From: Acidimicrobiaceae bacterium
GTDB taxonomy: Bacteria > Actinomycetota > Acidimicrobiia > Acidimicrobiales > Aldehydirespiratoraceae
Length of the DNA: 64,000 bases
Direction: 5' to 3'
NCBI GenBank assembly: GCA_026706815.1
Contig: JAPOYA010000026.1
Location: forward strand, 1 to 64,000
Shown here: piece after piece, positions 1 through 7,756 of the stretch
How the letters are laid out: each line of letters begins with the position of its first letter
Position numbering within the stretch: position 1 is the stretch's first letter
Made by a program: the position numbers and the translations under genes
The notes under the pieces: generated by a model
What the model was told of the DNA's origin: nothing
The model's input: the letters and a program-made list of their open reading frames with translations, nothing else
The model's database searches: none

Positions 1-54
1 CCCATCACCGAACCCCCGGTCGAAATTCCCTCGCGGTCTGGACACAGCCCCTCC

Positions 55-756
55 TCATAGAGCATGCCTCCACAAAAAGGGGGGAACCTCAGTGCGGCCT
101 GGGACCATGCCGGGCGACTGGCCTGACGCGGCGCCGGCGATGCCCGCCGGCCAGGCCTTGGCCCGATAGCGGCCCCGGCGCGCGAACAGGGTCTCGTCAA
201 GCCCCAACGCGGTCACCGCCGAGACCCGAGAAGTGCCCGCCTCCAGCAGCGCACGGCCCCAGCGCTGCACAGACGCGTTGACAGCGCGCCACCCGCACCC
301 CAGCGCCGAAGCGACGTCTCCCACAGCGCGGCCCCGGCCGGCTTGACGCGTCGCCCACCGGCCAGCGCGTGCCGTCAACCCCTCCCCGCAAGCAGCGACC
401 CCGCAACTCTGCCCGGTCACAGACCCTGCACCACAACCCCGCTGCGGGCACCTCCAGCGGCGTTTGCGCCACACCAGCCGCACCGGCCCGCCGAACACCG
501 GCAGGCCCACCAGCACCACAACCCGCCCGCCAAGCGACCACAACAGCCCACCGCACAGCCCACACGGCGGCCTCAGCGCCCGGCAGCGCACACGCACCCC
601 CAACGGCTCGCCCTCCTCGCCGCCCACGCCGACTTCGCCGAGCCCCACCAACAACCCGCACACGCGCACAGGGTCGCCCTCCACGGGAATCCCCCAGTTT
701 TCGGCTGCTGTGCCAGCACCGATCCCGGAGGACCCCCCGCACCCAACCACGGACAC
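55..756 (-). pseudogene. ISL3-family transposase, N-terminal fragment
   Basis: The translation carries the ISL3 signature block VRLVWRKRRWRCPQRGC, a Cys-containing region, a helix-turn-helix stretch (GRAVGDVASALGCGWRAVNAS), and the start of the catalytic domain (ALGLDETLFARRGRYRAK, then GQ...VPGRT). The family is normally over 400 residues, but this reading stops after about 230 and ends in unrelated sequence (EVPPFLWRHAL). GTG at 756 or 750 is a better start than the track start at 930, which lies outside the IS end. The first DDE Asp may be present (LDET), but the rest of the catalytic core is missing, so it is inactive. Confidence 0.65.
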
Positions 757-793
757 CCCACAACCATCACACCACCCCAAAACGCGAAGAGCC
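55..793 (-). mobile_element. ISL3-family insertion sequence remnant
   Basis: The right boundary is the terminal sequence GGCTCTTCGCGTTTTGG, read on the minus strand from 793 inward. It looks like the inverted-repeat end of actinobacterial ISL3 elements. Inside lies an ISL3-like transposase reading that loses homology near position 95, so only one IS end and about 0.65 kb of the element can be followed here. The element has truncated the glycine-rich coding sequence that resumes at 794. I saw no second inverted repeat before position 1; the other end is deleted or lies outside the window. Confidence 0.65.
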
Positions 794-922
794 GGTTTAG
801 TTGGAATTGGAGCTGCCTCGGCTGTGGGCACTGGCGGAGTCGGTGCTCCTGCAGCAGGGGCGATTGGCGTAGGAGCTGGCGCAGCGTGCGGCGTTATAGC
901 GGGTACGGTGTTGCCATCATGA
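794..922 (+). pseudogene. C-terminal remnant of a glycine/alanine-rich (glycine-zipper-like) protein
   Basis: Directly past the ISL3 terminus an open frame reads GLVGIGAASAVGTGG and continues Gly/Ala-rich, ending IAGTVLPS. It resembles a glycine-zipper membrane segment. Its TGA overlaps the ATG of the next gene (ATGA, 919-922), so it was probably the first gene of a three-gene operon before the IS replaced its 5' end. Upstream of 794 the frame continues only through IS sequence. Function unknown. Confidence 0.4.
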
Positions 923-1158
923 GTGAACAACAGAACCCAAAAGCTTATCGCAGCAAGCGCGAGTTATGGGCATTCTTCGGTCTGTTAGTCGCGATGATGA
1001 CCGTCCCGGTGATCGTGGGTCTCTTCACGGAGGTGACAGTCAACATGAGGATCGTCCTCTACATGATCGGAGCGATCCCGGTGATTATTTGGTGCAACGT
1101 TTGGCTCCGGTGGGGGCGTCGGCGGTTCCCGTTGCGGGCCAGTTCCCAACGCACCTGA
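919..1158 (+). CDS. Small two-helix membrane protein, unknown function
   Basis: The product has 79 residues. A charged N-terminus (MSEQQNPKAYRSKREL) precedes two hydrophobic segments, roughly residues 16-34 (WAFFGLLVAMMTVPVIVGLF) and 41-60 (MRIVLYMIGAIPVIIWCNVW), then a basic tail (RWGRRRFPLRASSQR). The ATG at 919 overlaps the stop of the upstream remnant. The stop TGA shares its last base with the ATG of the next lipoprotein gene, so the three were probably translated together. I do not recognise a family. Similar small membrane proteins occur at 53.9 and 56.2 kb near a related lipoprotein, but the sequences are not clearly alike. Confidence 0.55.
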   Translation: MSEQQNPKAYRSKRELWAFFGLLVAMMTVPVIVGLFTEVTVNMRIVLYMIGAIPVIIWCNVWLRWGRRRFPLRASSQRT

Positions 1159-1418
1159 TGTGGATCCGTCTGGTCGGCTCCGTCGTTGTGACGGCGGTAC
1201 TTGTGACAGGCTGCTCGTCGTCTTCATCGGCCGAGGCCTGTCGAGAAGCGGCTGAACAACAAGCGTTCGCTGAACAGCGGTGGGGCGAGGAGATTGAGCG
1301 GCACGGCGTGACGCACGAATTGGGCGACGCTGTGCATGGCGAATCAGCCGGAGAGGTTCTCGGCGCTCGTGTCGAGATGATTCTGGCCGAAGCGGAAACT
1401 AGGCGTAGTTGTAGCTGA
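1158..1418 (+). CDS. Small secreted lipoprotein with paired cysteines
   Basis: The product has 86 residues. The signal peptide ends in a lipobox, LVTGC (residues 15-19), followed by a Ser-rich spacer. The mature part is helical, rich in Glu and Ala, with two Cys, one near its start (EACREAAEQQ) and one at the end (RRSC). The translation aligns along its length with the lipoprotein at 53517-53795: A-x-C, AExQAxAExxW, H-x3-H, LxARVxxIxAEAExRRxC. These are paralogs at opposite ends of the window. The start at 1158 gives a one-base overlap with the gene upstream. Function unknown; the Cys pair could form a disulfide outside the membrane. Confidence 0.65.
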   Translation: MWIRLVGSVVVTAVLVTGCSSSSSAEACREAAEQQAFAEQRWGEEIERHGVTHELGDAVHGESAGEVLGARVEMILAEAETRRSCS

Positions 1419-1700
1419 TCCTCACAAAATCGCCACACCGTGATGGTGGCTAATGGTGGTACCCCAATCGGGCTGCCTCTCGGGTTCGTGCTCCTGGAGG
1501 CAGCCCGCTGGCGTGTGGAGCAGGCGTTGATGCCGGGCGAACAGTTCGCAGCGCCGGATATTTTGCGCGGAGGGCCAATGAACTGCCTACACCCTGTGGC
1601 GACCGACATCCTGACGCCGAGGTGTGTAACCCTCGGACGATCTTCTGGTCCAAGAAACAAGAAGTGTCGCCTCCCTCCAGGGGTGTACGCGGCGCCCGCC
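1419..1700. other. Non-coding stretch with two strong hairpins
   Basis: The small frames here (1440-2048 +, 1450-1704 -) show no protein-like pattern. The stretch has a perfect 10-bp inverted repeat at 1470-1506 and a terminator-like hairpin at its right end. It could be IS debris, a long 3' leader, or a small RNA gene on the plus strand; nothing decides between these. Confidence 0.4.
1470..1506. repeat. Inverted repeat, 10-bp arms
   Basis: GGGCTGCCTC and GAGGCAGCCC are exact inverted copies separated by 17 bases. There is no T run on either side. It may be a structured RNA element or an IS end. Confidence 0.5.
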
Positions 1701-1728
1701 TCATTGAGCGGGCGCCGCTTTTGTTTTG
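1689..1728 (+). terminator. Rho-independent terminator-like hairpin
   Basis: The 11-bp stem GCGGCGCCCGC / GCGGGCGCCGC has an 8-base loop and is followed on the plus strand by TTTTGTTTT. The T tract shows that it would stop plus-strand transcription. The stop codon of the minus-strand GntR gene (1701-1703) lies inside the loop, so the hairpin also sits at the 3' end of that convergent transcript. Confidence 0.6.
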
Positions 1729-2171
1729 GCACCGTGTCGGCGGTCTGCTGCGGTTGTTGCTGCGAGTGCCTCGTCGAGTCCGACTCCGAGCAAGCGAAGT
1801 TCAAAGATGAAGCGGTCAGCCGCGGCGGCCACCCTCTCGCGGCGTTCTTGGAGCGGTTCGCTGTGGGGAGGCTCGTCCACCACGAAGGTTCCGCGACGAC
1901 CGCGGCCTTCCACGATTCCGTCGTTTTCGAGTTCTCGGTAGGCGCGGGCCACAGTGCCGGGAGCCAGGTCCAGCGCGGCCGCGAGCTCGCGTACCGTGGG
2001 CAGTTTGCTTTGGGGCTCGAGGCGTCCAACCGCGGCCATCACCGATAGTTGAGCACGGAGTTGTTCGAAAGCCGGGATGTTGGTTCCTGTCTCGAGCCTG
2101 ATTATGAGCCGTCTCTCGACCCCGCGGTGGTCGCGGTAGGTGACGATTGGTGCGCTTTCAGATTCAGCCAT
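1701..2171 (-). CDS. GntR-family transcriptional regulator, YtrA-like
   Basis: The product has 156 residues. A GntR winged helix spans about residues 30-98: AFEQLRAQLSVMAAVGRL, then KLPTVRELAAALDLAPGTVARAYRELENDGIV and the wing GRGRRGTFV. The short helical C-terminus of about 55 residues fits the YtrA subfamily better than FadR or HutC types, which carry large effector domains. YtrA regulators usually sit next to ABC transporter genes, but none is here. The gene is divergent from the P-II gene. The shared 136-bp interval holds two perfect palindromes that could be operators for autoregulation and for control of glnB. Effector unknown. Confidence 0.85.
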   Translation of the reverse strand: MAESESAPIVTYRDHRGVERRLIIRLETGTNIPAFEQLRAQLSVMAAVGRLEPQSKLPTVRELAAALDLAPGTVARAYRELENDGIVEGRGRRGTFVVDEPPHSEPLQERRERVAAAADRFIFELRLLGVGLDEALAATTAADRRHGAKTKAAPAQ

Positions 2172-2177
2172 CTGATT

Positions 2178-2226
2178 ATTGTATCAATACAATACTATTA
2201 TTCGGTCTATATTTCTAGAAATATAG
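2178..2226. promoter_or_regulatory. Two palindromes between gntR and glnB (putative operators)
   Basis: ATTGTATCAATACAAT (2178-2193) has 7-bp arms around a CA centre. CTATATTTCTAGAAATATAG (2207-2226) is a perfect 20-bp palindrome. Both lie just upstream of the GntR start at 2171 in a conspicuously AT-rich interval within GC-rich DNA. GntR dimers bind such sites, so autoregulation is the simplest reading. A related but imperfect dyad (ATACATAGTATGAT) follows near 2263-2275, closer to glnB. Binding is inferred. Confidence 0.55.
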
Positions 2227-2274
2227 AGCTATAAATTGGCAATTTACTGTCCTCAGCATTGATACATAGTATGA

Positions 2275-2646
<372 letters not shown>

Positions 2647-2787
2647 GAGCCAGCCGGACTCACTTTGTTGGACCTGGATCGCCGAAATCGCCTGAGACCT
2701 CCCGGAATCGCTGAATTCGCCTCCGTTGGAGGCGCGAGTAATATCTGATCGCGCCGCGTCAACTTGAGCGGCGATAGGAGAGCGGCG

Positions 2788-4371
2788 ATGGGAGGCGAAG
2801 TGAGCGAACAGATTCTCGATGCCACGACGTTCTGGGAGCTGCTCGAACGCCGGACTGCGCTCTCGCCCGACCGGCTGTTCCTGATCGACGACGCCGGTCG
2901 ACAACTCACCTACCGCGAGTTCCGCGACAAGGCTGAGAAAGTTGCGGCAGGTCTGCACGGCTTGGGAATAACCGAGGGCACCCCGGTCACCTGGGAGTTG
3001 CCCACACGGATAGAGACGATCGTCTTGAGTTTCGCTCTGTCGCGGCTCGGCGCTGTCCAGAACCCGATCATTCACATCTACCGCCACCGAGAGGTCGGAT
3101 TCTGCATCGCTCAAACCGGAGCGCGCTTCGTCTTCACCCCGGGGGTCTGGGACGATTTCGACTACCGCGCGATGGCAACCGAAGCAAGCCGAGATCTCCA
3201 CCCCCGTCCGCAGATCCTCGACGGATACGCGAACCTTCCCGAGGGCGACCCACAGGAGTTGCCGCCGGCGCCGACCGATGGCGACGCCGTGCGCTGGATC
3301 TACTACACGTCTGGCACCACATCGGATCCGAAAGGAGTCAAGCACTCCGACAAGACCCTGATGGCGGCGGGAACCGGGCTCGCTCTGGCGCTGGAAACCA
3401 ACGCCGACGACATGGGCACCATCGCCTTCCCGTACGCCCATATCGGCGGCCCCGATTTCATCGTGATGCTGTTGGCCGACGGTTTCGGGGCGATCCTGAT
3501 CGAGAAGTTCACCCCCGCGGGGGCGGTGGCGGCATACGCCGAACACGGCGCGACGATCGTCGGCGGGTCGACTGCCTTCTACCAGATGTTCCTGGCCCAA
3601 GATCAACAACTCGGCGGCGGGTCCATGCCGCGGCTGCGAGCAATGGCTGGCGGCGGTGCACCCAAACCGCCGGAGATCTTCTTTGAAGTCAAAGAGAAGA
3701 TGGGCATACCCATCGCGCACGGCTACGGCATGACCGAATGCCCGATGATCAGCCAGGGTTCGCCCTCAGACACCGACGAACAGCTCGCCCACACCGAGGG
3801 CGCCCCGATCAGAGGATGCGAGGTGACCATCGTGACCGCTGACGGCGCCGTCGCAGCGCCCGGGGTCGAAGGCGAGGTTCGTGTCTTTGGACCAATGTTG
3901 TTCAAGGGTTATACCGACACGGGTCTCAACGCCGAGGCGTTCGACGAGCAGGGCCGGTTCTGCACCGGCGACCTCGGAGTCGAACACGCCGATGGCCATG
4001 TGACGCTGACCGGGCGTGTCAAGGACGTCATCATCCGCAAAGGCGAGAACATCTCGGCCAAGGAAGTCGAGGATGTGCTCTACTCGCTGCCGTCGGTGGA
4101 GAACGCGGCCGTGATCGGACTGCCCGACTCCGAGCGCGGCGAGCGCGTCTGCGCGGTCATCGAGACCGCCGCGGGACACTCCGATCTGACCTTTGCGGAG
4201 ATGTCAGCGGCCTGCAGAGAGGCTGGGCTCATGGTGCAGAAGACTCCCGAGCAACTGGAGATCTACAACGGACCTCTGCCCCGCAATGCCACTATGAAGA
4301 TCCTCAAATACGAGCTTCGCGATCAATACAAAGACAAACAATGGCAATCCAAGGACAAACAATGGCCCTGA
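2788..4371 (+). CDS. AMP-forming acyl-CoA synthetase (fatty-acid-CoA ligase-like)
   Basis: The product is about 527 residues and belongs to the ANL adenylating superfamily. It has the P-loop-like A3 motif YYTSGTTSDPKGVKHS, the A5 motif YGMTE, the A7 motif FCTGDLG, the hinge GRVKDVIIRKGENIS, and the C-terminal catalytic Lys in PRNATMKILK. Such enzymes make an acyl-AMP and then an acyl-CoA from a carboxylic acid, ATP and CoA; the substrate cannot be read from the sequence. ATG 2788 has AGGAG 7 bases upstream and is preferred over the TTG at 2764. The extreme C-terminus is a short duplication (KDKQWQSKDKQWP), made by an imperfect 21-bp repeat in which the ATG of the next gene is embedded. The stop lies 10 bases inside that gene. 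Confidence 0.88.
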   Translation: MGGEVSEQILDATTFWELLERRTALSPDRLFLIDDAGRQLTYREFRDKAEKVAAGLHGLGITEGTPVTWELPTRIETIVLSFALSRLGAVQNPIIHIYRHREVGFCIAQTGARFVFTPGVWDDFDYRAMATEASRDLHPRPQILDGYANLPEGDPQELPPAPTDGDAVRWIYYTSGTTSDPKGVKHSDKTLMAAGTGLALALETNADDMGTIAFPYAHIGGPDFIVMLLADGFGAILIEKFTPAGAVAAYAEHGATIVGGSTAFYQMFLAQDQQLGGGSMPRLRAMAGGGAPKPPEIFFEVKEKMGIPIAHGYGMTECPMISQGSPSDTDEQLAHTEGAPIRGCEVTIVTADGAVAAPGVEGEVRVFGPMLFKGYTDTGLNAEAFDEQGRFCTGDLGVEHADGHVTLTGRVKDVIIRKGENISAKEVEDVLYSLPSVENAAVIGLPDSERGERVCAVIETAAGHSDLTFAEMSAACREAGLMVQKTPEQLEIYNGPLPRNATMKILKYELRDQYKDKQWQSKDKQWP

Positions 4372-4745
4372 CCATCTACCACAACCAGCATTGAAACTCT
4401 TCAAGCAACGCCGTGGCGGTCGCCACGGAGATGGGAGTCGACTTCACCGAGGTCCGCTACATGAAGGACTTCCCCGACGAACAGACCCTGCGGAATCTGA
4501 TTGCCAAGCTTGAGGAACCAGTCGAGAACCTGGTGCGCAAGGACGCCCAGTTCGCCAAACTCGGCCTCAACGAAGACGACTACGTCGGCAACGTGGACGC
4601 TGTGGTGGAGGTGCTCGACAAGTACCACCGACTGCTTCAGCGACCGATCCTCGTCGGACCCGACAAAGCCATAATCGGGCGCCCCTTCGACGGCGTGATG
4701 GCCAAGACTCGAGTGGCTGAGATGCTCAGTTCAAACGCGGACTGA
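4362..4745 (+). CDS. ArsC-family thiol reductase, predicted selenoprotein (UGA at catalytic Cys)
   Basis: The track shows only 4413-4745, but the same frame runs upstream to ATG 4362 (AAGGA about 6 bases before it) through a single TGA at 4392-4394. It then reads MALTIYHNQH-U-NSSSNAV. ArsC proteins read (I)YHNP-x-C-x3-SRN here, so the TGA falls exactly on the catalytic Cys. The remainder is a complete ArsC fold: R59 in LVRKDAQF, R94 in RPILVG and R107 in IGRPFD match the three arsenate-binding Arg of E. coli ArsC (R60, R94, R107). Length is 127 residues. A hairpin with GGUC loop follows the UGA. I infer selenocysteine at residue 11. The substrate may not be arsenate. It overlaps the acyl-CoA ligase gene by 10 bp. 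Confidence 0.8.
4395..4428 (+). promoter_or_regulatory. Bacterial SECIS-like hairpin after UGA of the ArsC-like gene
   Basis: The perfect 7-bp stem CCGTGGC (4411-4417) / GCCACGG (4422-4428) carries the four-base loop GGTC. The loop begins 23 bases after the UGA, inside the 16-37 base spacing I recall for bacterial SECIS elements. It has G in the first two loop positions, and the GGUC loop core is like that of E. coli fdhF. It lies within the coding sequence, as in known bacterial selenoprotein genes. SelB recruitment is inferred. Confidence 0.65.
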
Positions 4746-4752
4746 GTCGGCG

Positions 4753-5192
4753 ATGGCGATCAGCGCTCCCGACGTCCACACCAACGATGCGCCCGTTGGC
4801 GAGACCGGCGAGACCATCGTCTCGGTCGGTCGAGTGGGCAAACCCGTGCAGGTCGACGCCGGTCGGTACACCGAGGTGGCTTGGGCCGAATCGAAGAGGA
4901 GAGACTCTGGCCGACCACGTGGCAACTGGCGTGTACGCTCGACCATGTCTCCGAGCCGGGGGATGTGCATGTGCATGACGTCGGTCTGCTCTCGAAGCCC
5001 GGTTCCTACAGCTTTGGTCTCGTCCTGGACCAGGACGAGACCAACTTGGCGCGCGCCCAGCGCGGGCTTCACGCACCGGGTTTGACCCATCTCACACTGT
5101 CGGGTGAGGAATGGCGGATAATCAACCTGCACCGCAACCTCGACCGGGTGACCGGCTGCGATTCAGGCCTCGAACTCTCCTACGTCGACTGA
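4753..5192 (+). pseudogene. Rieske ring-hydroxylating oxygenase alpha subunit, decayed
   Basis: Two overlapping frames together read like such an enzyme with its middle missing. The 4753 frame gives ETIVSVGRVGKPVQVDAGRYTEVAWAES. A frameshift near 4895 leads to the 4881 frame, EEERLWPTTWQLACTLDHVSEPGDV, the typical N-terminal lead-in to a Rieske domain. It then jumps to VLDQDETNLARAQRGLHAPG and EEWRIINLHRNLDRV, typical of the C-terminal end. The Rieske CxH/CxxH motifs and the mononuclear iron site are absent, so several hundred residues are deleted. It overlaps the convergent LLM gene by a few bases. Not functional. Confidence 0.7.
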
Positions 5193-6235
5193 GTGGCCTG
5201 AATGGCTCGCATCTCCTGAACCATCGCGGCGAGGGCCTCGTTCTTTGAAGTAGTTGCTGATGTGGAGGTTGATGTGGAGGCTGGCGTGGAGACGGTCAGC
5301 GAAAGACGGTCGGTGTGGTCTCCGTATTCTTCGGTCAGCCGCTTGGCGCAATCGGCAGGTGTCCCTCGCACAGCCAACAGATCGACGACATCATCGTCGA
5401 CAAGTTCGCCCAGCGTCGCCCAGTCGCCGGTCTTGGTTGTCTCACGCAGCCGCGGTTGCAGATCGCCGAGTCCGTGGTGGTCGAGCACCACTCGGTAGGC
5501 GGGCGTGGAACCATAGAAGGCGAGGTTGAATCGGATTGCTGTGGTTGCCCGTTCGTACTGCTCGTCGGTGAGGCACGGGGCCGCTATACAACCGACGTTG
5601 AGCACCAGCGATGACCGCTCCCGGCCACTCTCGGCAAGGCCCGTCTCGATCATCGGCATCGTCTTGTCGGCCAAGAACGCACCGGTGTTGAACGGATGGA
5701 TGATGATGCCGTCGGCATGCGCGGCCATCGCCTGTGTCATGCGGGGTCCGAGTGCTCCGACCCAGATTTCCGGAGTCGGATGCCCGAGCGGTGCCGGTAC
5801 GAAGATCGGGGTCATCAGGTCCGCTCGGTAGAACTCGCCGTGGTGGTTGAGCGGTGTTTGATCACTCCAGTTGGCGTAGATCGCTCGCAATACGGTGATC
5901 AACTCGATCATGCGGTCAACAGGACGGCTCCATTGCGACGAGAAGCGCCGTTCGATGTGGGGCTTGATCTGAGTACCCAGTCCGAGCGCGAACCGACCGC
6001 CGCAGGCCCGCTGCAGATCCCATGACGAATAGGCGAGGTGCATTGGTGAACGCGGGAAGGCAATCGCCACGTTGGTATAGAGGTCCACGTCGAGTTCGGT
6101 TGCGTGGATCAGCGGAAAGAAGACATCGCTGTTCCCCTCGAAGGTGAACAGACCGTCTATCCCGGTCGCCGCAAGCTCGCTGGCGCCTTCGGCAGCTCCG
6201 GACAGGTCGCTGGTCACAGAAACGTCGATCAGCAT
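5180..6235 (-). CDS. F420-dependent LLM-class oxidoreductase (TIGR03617-like)
   Basis: The product has 351 residues with the luciferase-like TIM barrel: GIDGLFTFEGNSDVFFPL, VDLYTNVAIAFPRSPMHLAYSSWDLQ, GGRFALGLGTQIKPHIERRF and PEIWVGALGPRMTQ. The GLGTQIKPHIERRF block is typical of the TIGR03617 group, which is predicted to use coenzyme F420. The natural substrate is unknown. A low-complexity Ser/Thr stretch (STPASTSTSTSATTS) interrupts the C-terminus and looks like slippage-driven expansion. The ATG at 6235 starts directly with the conserved MLIDVSVTSDL. It is convergent with the oxygenase relic, and the divergent TetR gene starts about 100 bp away, so TetR may control it. Confidence 0.88.
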   Translation of the reverse strand: MLIDVSVTSDLSGAAEGASELAATGIDGLFTFEGNSDVFFPLIHATELDVDLYTNVAIAFPRSPMHLAYSSWDLQRACGGRFALGLGTQIKPHIERRFSSQWSRPVDRMIELITVLRAIYANWSDQTPLNHHGEFYRADLMTPIFVPAPLGHPTPEIWVGALGPRMTQAMAAHADGIIIHPFNTGAFLADKTMPMIETGLAESGRERSSLVLNVGCIAAPCLTDEQYERATTAIRFNLAFYGSTPAYRVVLDHHGLGDLQPRLRETTKTGDWATLGELVDDDVVDLLAVRGTPADCAKRLTEEYGDHTDRLSLTVSTPASTSTSTSATTSKNEALAAMVQEMRAIQATQST

Positions 6236-6331
6236 GTGTTGACGCTATTCCAGAAGGCGCATTCTCCAGAAGTCGGCACTCTCCGCGTCGTCGAATTCTG
6301 GTGCGCAAGGGTGCTTCGCTAGCATCTCGGC

Positions 6332-6961
6332 GTGCGTTCAGAGCGAACCCTTACCCAAAGACAGGCACAGCGCCGCCAGCGAGTGCTGCGTACGGCGCTG
6401 GAACTCGCCGGCGAAGGAGGCTATGAGGGAGTGCAGATGCGCGAGGTGGCCGAACGAGCCGACGTCGCATTGGGCACCGTCTACCACTACTTCACGTCGA
6501 AAGACCATCTGCTGGCCGAGACGCTGGCGGAATGGCTCCGGGGGCTCGAGGCAAACGTGGCCCGCAATCCTGCACGCGGCGAGACGACGCTTGAGCGGGT
6601 GCTCGACCTGTTGCGGCGAACAACGCGGGCCATGCAAAGCAATCAGAAGGTCAGCGCCGCTCTCATCGGCGGGTTGGTGGCCGAGGGGGAGCAGGTAGCG
6701 GCCTGTCAGCAGGAGATGCACGAGATGTTCAGCGCGATGCTCGGAACCGCGTTTCCCGCCGGTTATCCGCGTGATCGCCGCGACAAGATCATTCGTTCCC
6801 TAGAGCACATCTGGTTCTCAGAACTGATCGGCTGGAAGAACGGCTGGAACCCTTTCGAGCAGGGCGTACGCGAGTTGGAGGACGCCGCCGAGCTCTTCCT
6901 CGCCAACGATCCCCAACCTGGTTCGGGCACCCCACAAGCGATTCGATACCGCACAATATAG
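6332..6961 (+). CDS. TetR/AcrR-family regulator, KstR-like
   Basis: The product has 209 residues. The N-terminal HTH domain (about residues 12-62) reads RRQRVLRTALELAGEGGYEGVQMREVAERADVALGTVYHYFTSKDHLL, close to the KstR/FadR-like TetR group of actinobacteria that regulates lipid and sterol catabolism. The ligand-binding half includes TRAMQSNQKVSAALIGGLVA and HIWFSELIGWKNG. The start is GTG 6332; no earlier start fits. It is divergent from the LLM oxidoreductase, the likely target. No clear operator palindrome was seen in the roughly 100-bp interval. Confidence 0.85.
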   Translation: MRSERTLTQRQAQRRQRVLRTALELAGEGGYEGVQMREVAERADVALGTVYHYFTSKDHLLAETLAEWLRGLEANVARNPARGETTLERVLDLLRRTTRAMQSNQKVSAALIGGLVAEGEQVAACQQEMHEMFSAMLGTAFPAGYPRDRRDKIIRSLEHIWFSELIGWKNGWNPFEQGVRELEDAAELFLANDPQPGSGTPQAIRYRTI

Positions 6962-7027
6962 AGGTGTCAACCCGCAGATTGTTGGATTTGCAACCCACAG
7001 ATTGGGATGCCGTGTCGCCAACGATGC

Positions 7028-7756
7028 TCAACGCTGGTCAGGAGCCGGGACCAGTACGACGGTCTCGGATCCGGCATCGATTCCGTAGCTGGCACACGGC
7101 CGCTCGTCGGTCGCTGCGGTTGTAGCGGCGACGGTCCAGTCCTCAAGGCCAGTGGCGCGGAGAATCTCGGTTGTCTGGAGGTTCGCGTCGTCGAGTCCCA
7201 GGCATGGGGCTTCGGCGAACAGACGGTTGAGCCTGTTGTTCATGTCCACGAGAAGTTGCTCAGTGGTCGAGGATTTGTGGCGCGGGAGGTTGAGGTCACG
7301 ACACACGTCGCTATTGTCTGAGGCCGGGAAGATGACAAGGACCCCGTGAGGATTCACGCAGGCGACGAGCTGCGGTGCCGCACCCCGCTCGACTGCGGGA
7401 TTCTGCAGTACCCCTTCAGCCCACAGCGGGGCACAAAGCGACGCGTCCAAGGGGGCTGCTGCGACGACGCCCGTTGATTCCAGCGACGCTTCCTCGTAGC
7501 AGACCACCCCGCTGGGATCAGATGCCTCTCGGGTGATGATCCATGTCGCCGCCGTGGCGAGCGCGGCGACCACCAGAGCTATGAGCACACGCACGACCAG
7601 ACGTCGGTTGTTGCGTGGTCGCTCGGCGATCATTTCCTCTGCGACCCGAGCACGGATCGAGCGGCCCAACGGAGACATCGAAGTTGGCATGCTGTCACGT
7701 GGTGCCGGATCGGCCTGTCGGATCAATTCGAGGGGGTCGTTCTCATGGATGTTCAT
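7028..7756 (-). CDS. Single-pass membrane protein, partner of an ECF sigma-factor relic
   Basis: The product has 242 residues: a cytoplasmic N-terminus of about 50 residues, one transmembrane helix (VVRVLIALVVAALATAATWII, about 53-73), and a Cys-containing extracellular domain with six or more Cys. The layout matches membrane-anchored anti-sigma proteins, but no zinc-binding HxxxCxxC motif is seen in the N-terminus, so that role is only inferred. Its ATG overlaps the TGA of the upstream sigma region-4 sequence (ATGA, 7753-7756), the usual coupling of sigma and anti-sigma genes. As the sigma gene is truncated, this protein may have lost its partner. Confidence 0.65.
   Translation of the reverse strand: MNIHENDPLELIRQADPAPRDSMPTSMSPLGRSIRARVAEEMIAERPRNNRRLVVRVLIALVVAALATAATWIITREASDPSGVVCYEEASLESTGVVAAAPLDASLCAPLWAEGVLQNPAVERGAAPQLVACVNPHGVLVIFPASDNSDVCRDLNLPRHKSSTTEQLLVDMNNRLNRLFAEAPCLGLDDANLQTTEILRATGLEDWTVAATTAATDERPCASYGIDAGSETVVLVPAPDQR

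Noticed and set aside
343-1158. 271-aa plus-strand ORF across the ISL3 remnant
   Set aside because: Its first 190 residues are Pro/His/Arg-rich antisense of the transposase; only the last 79 residues (from 919) look like a real protein.
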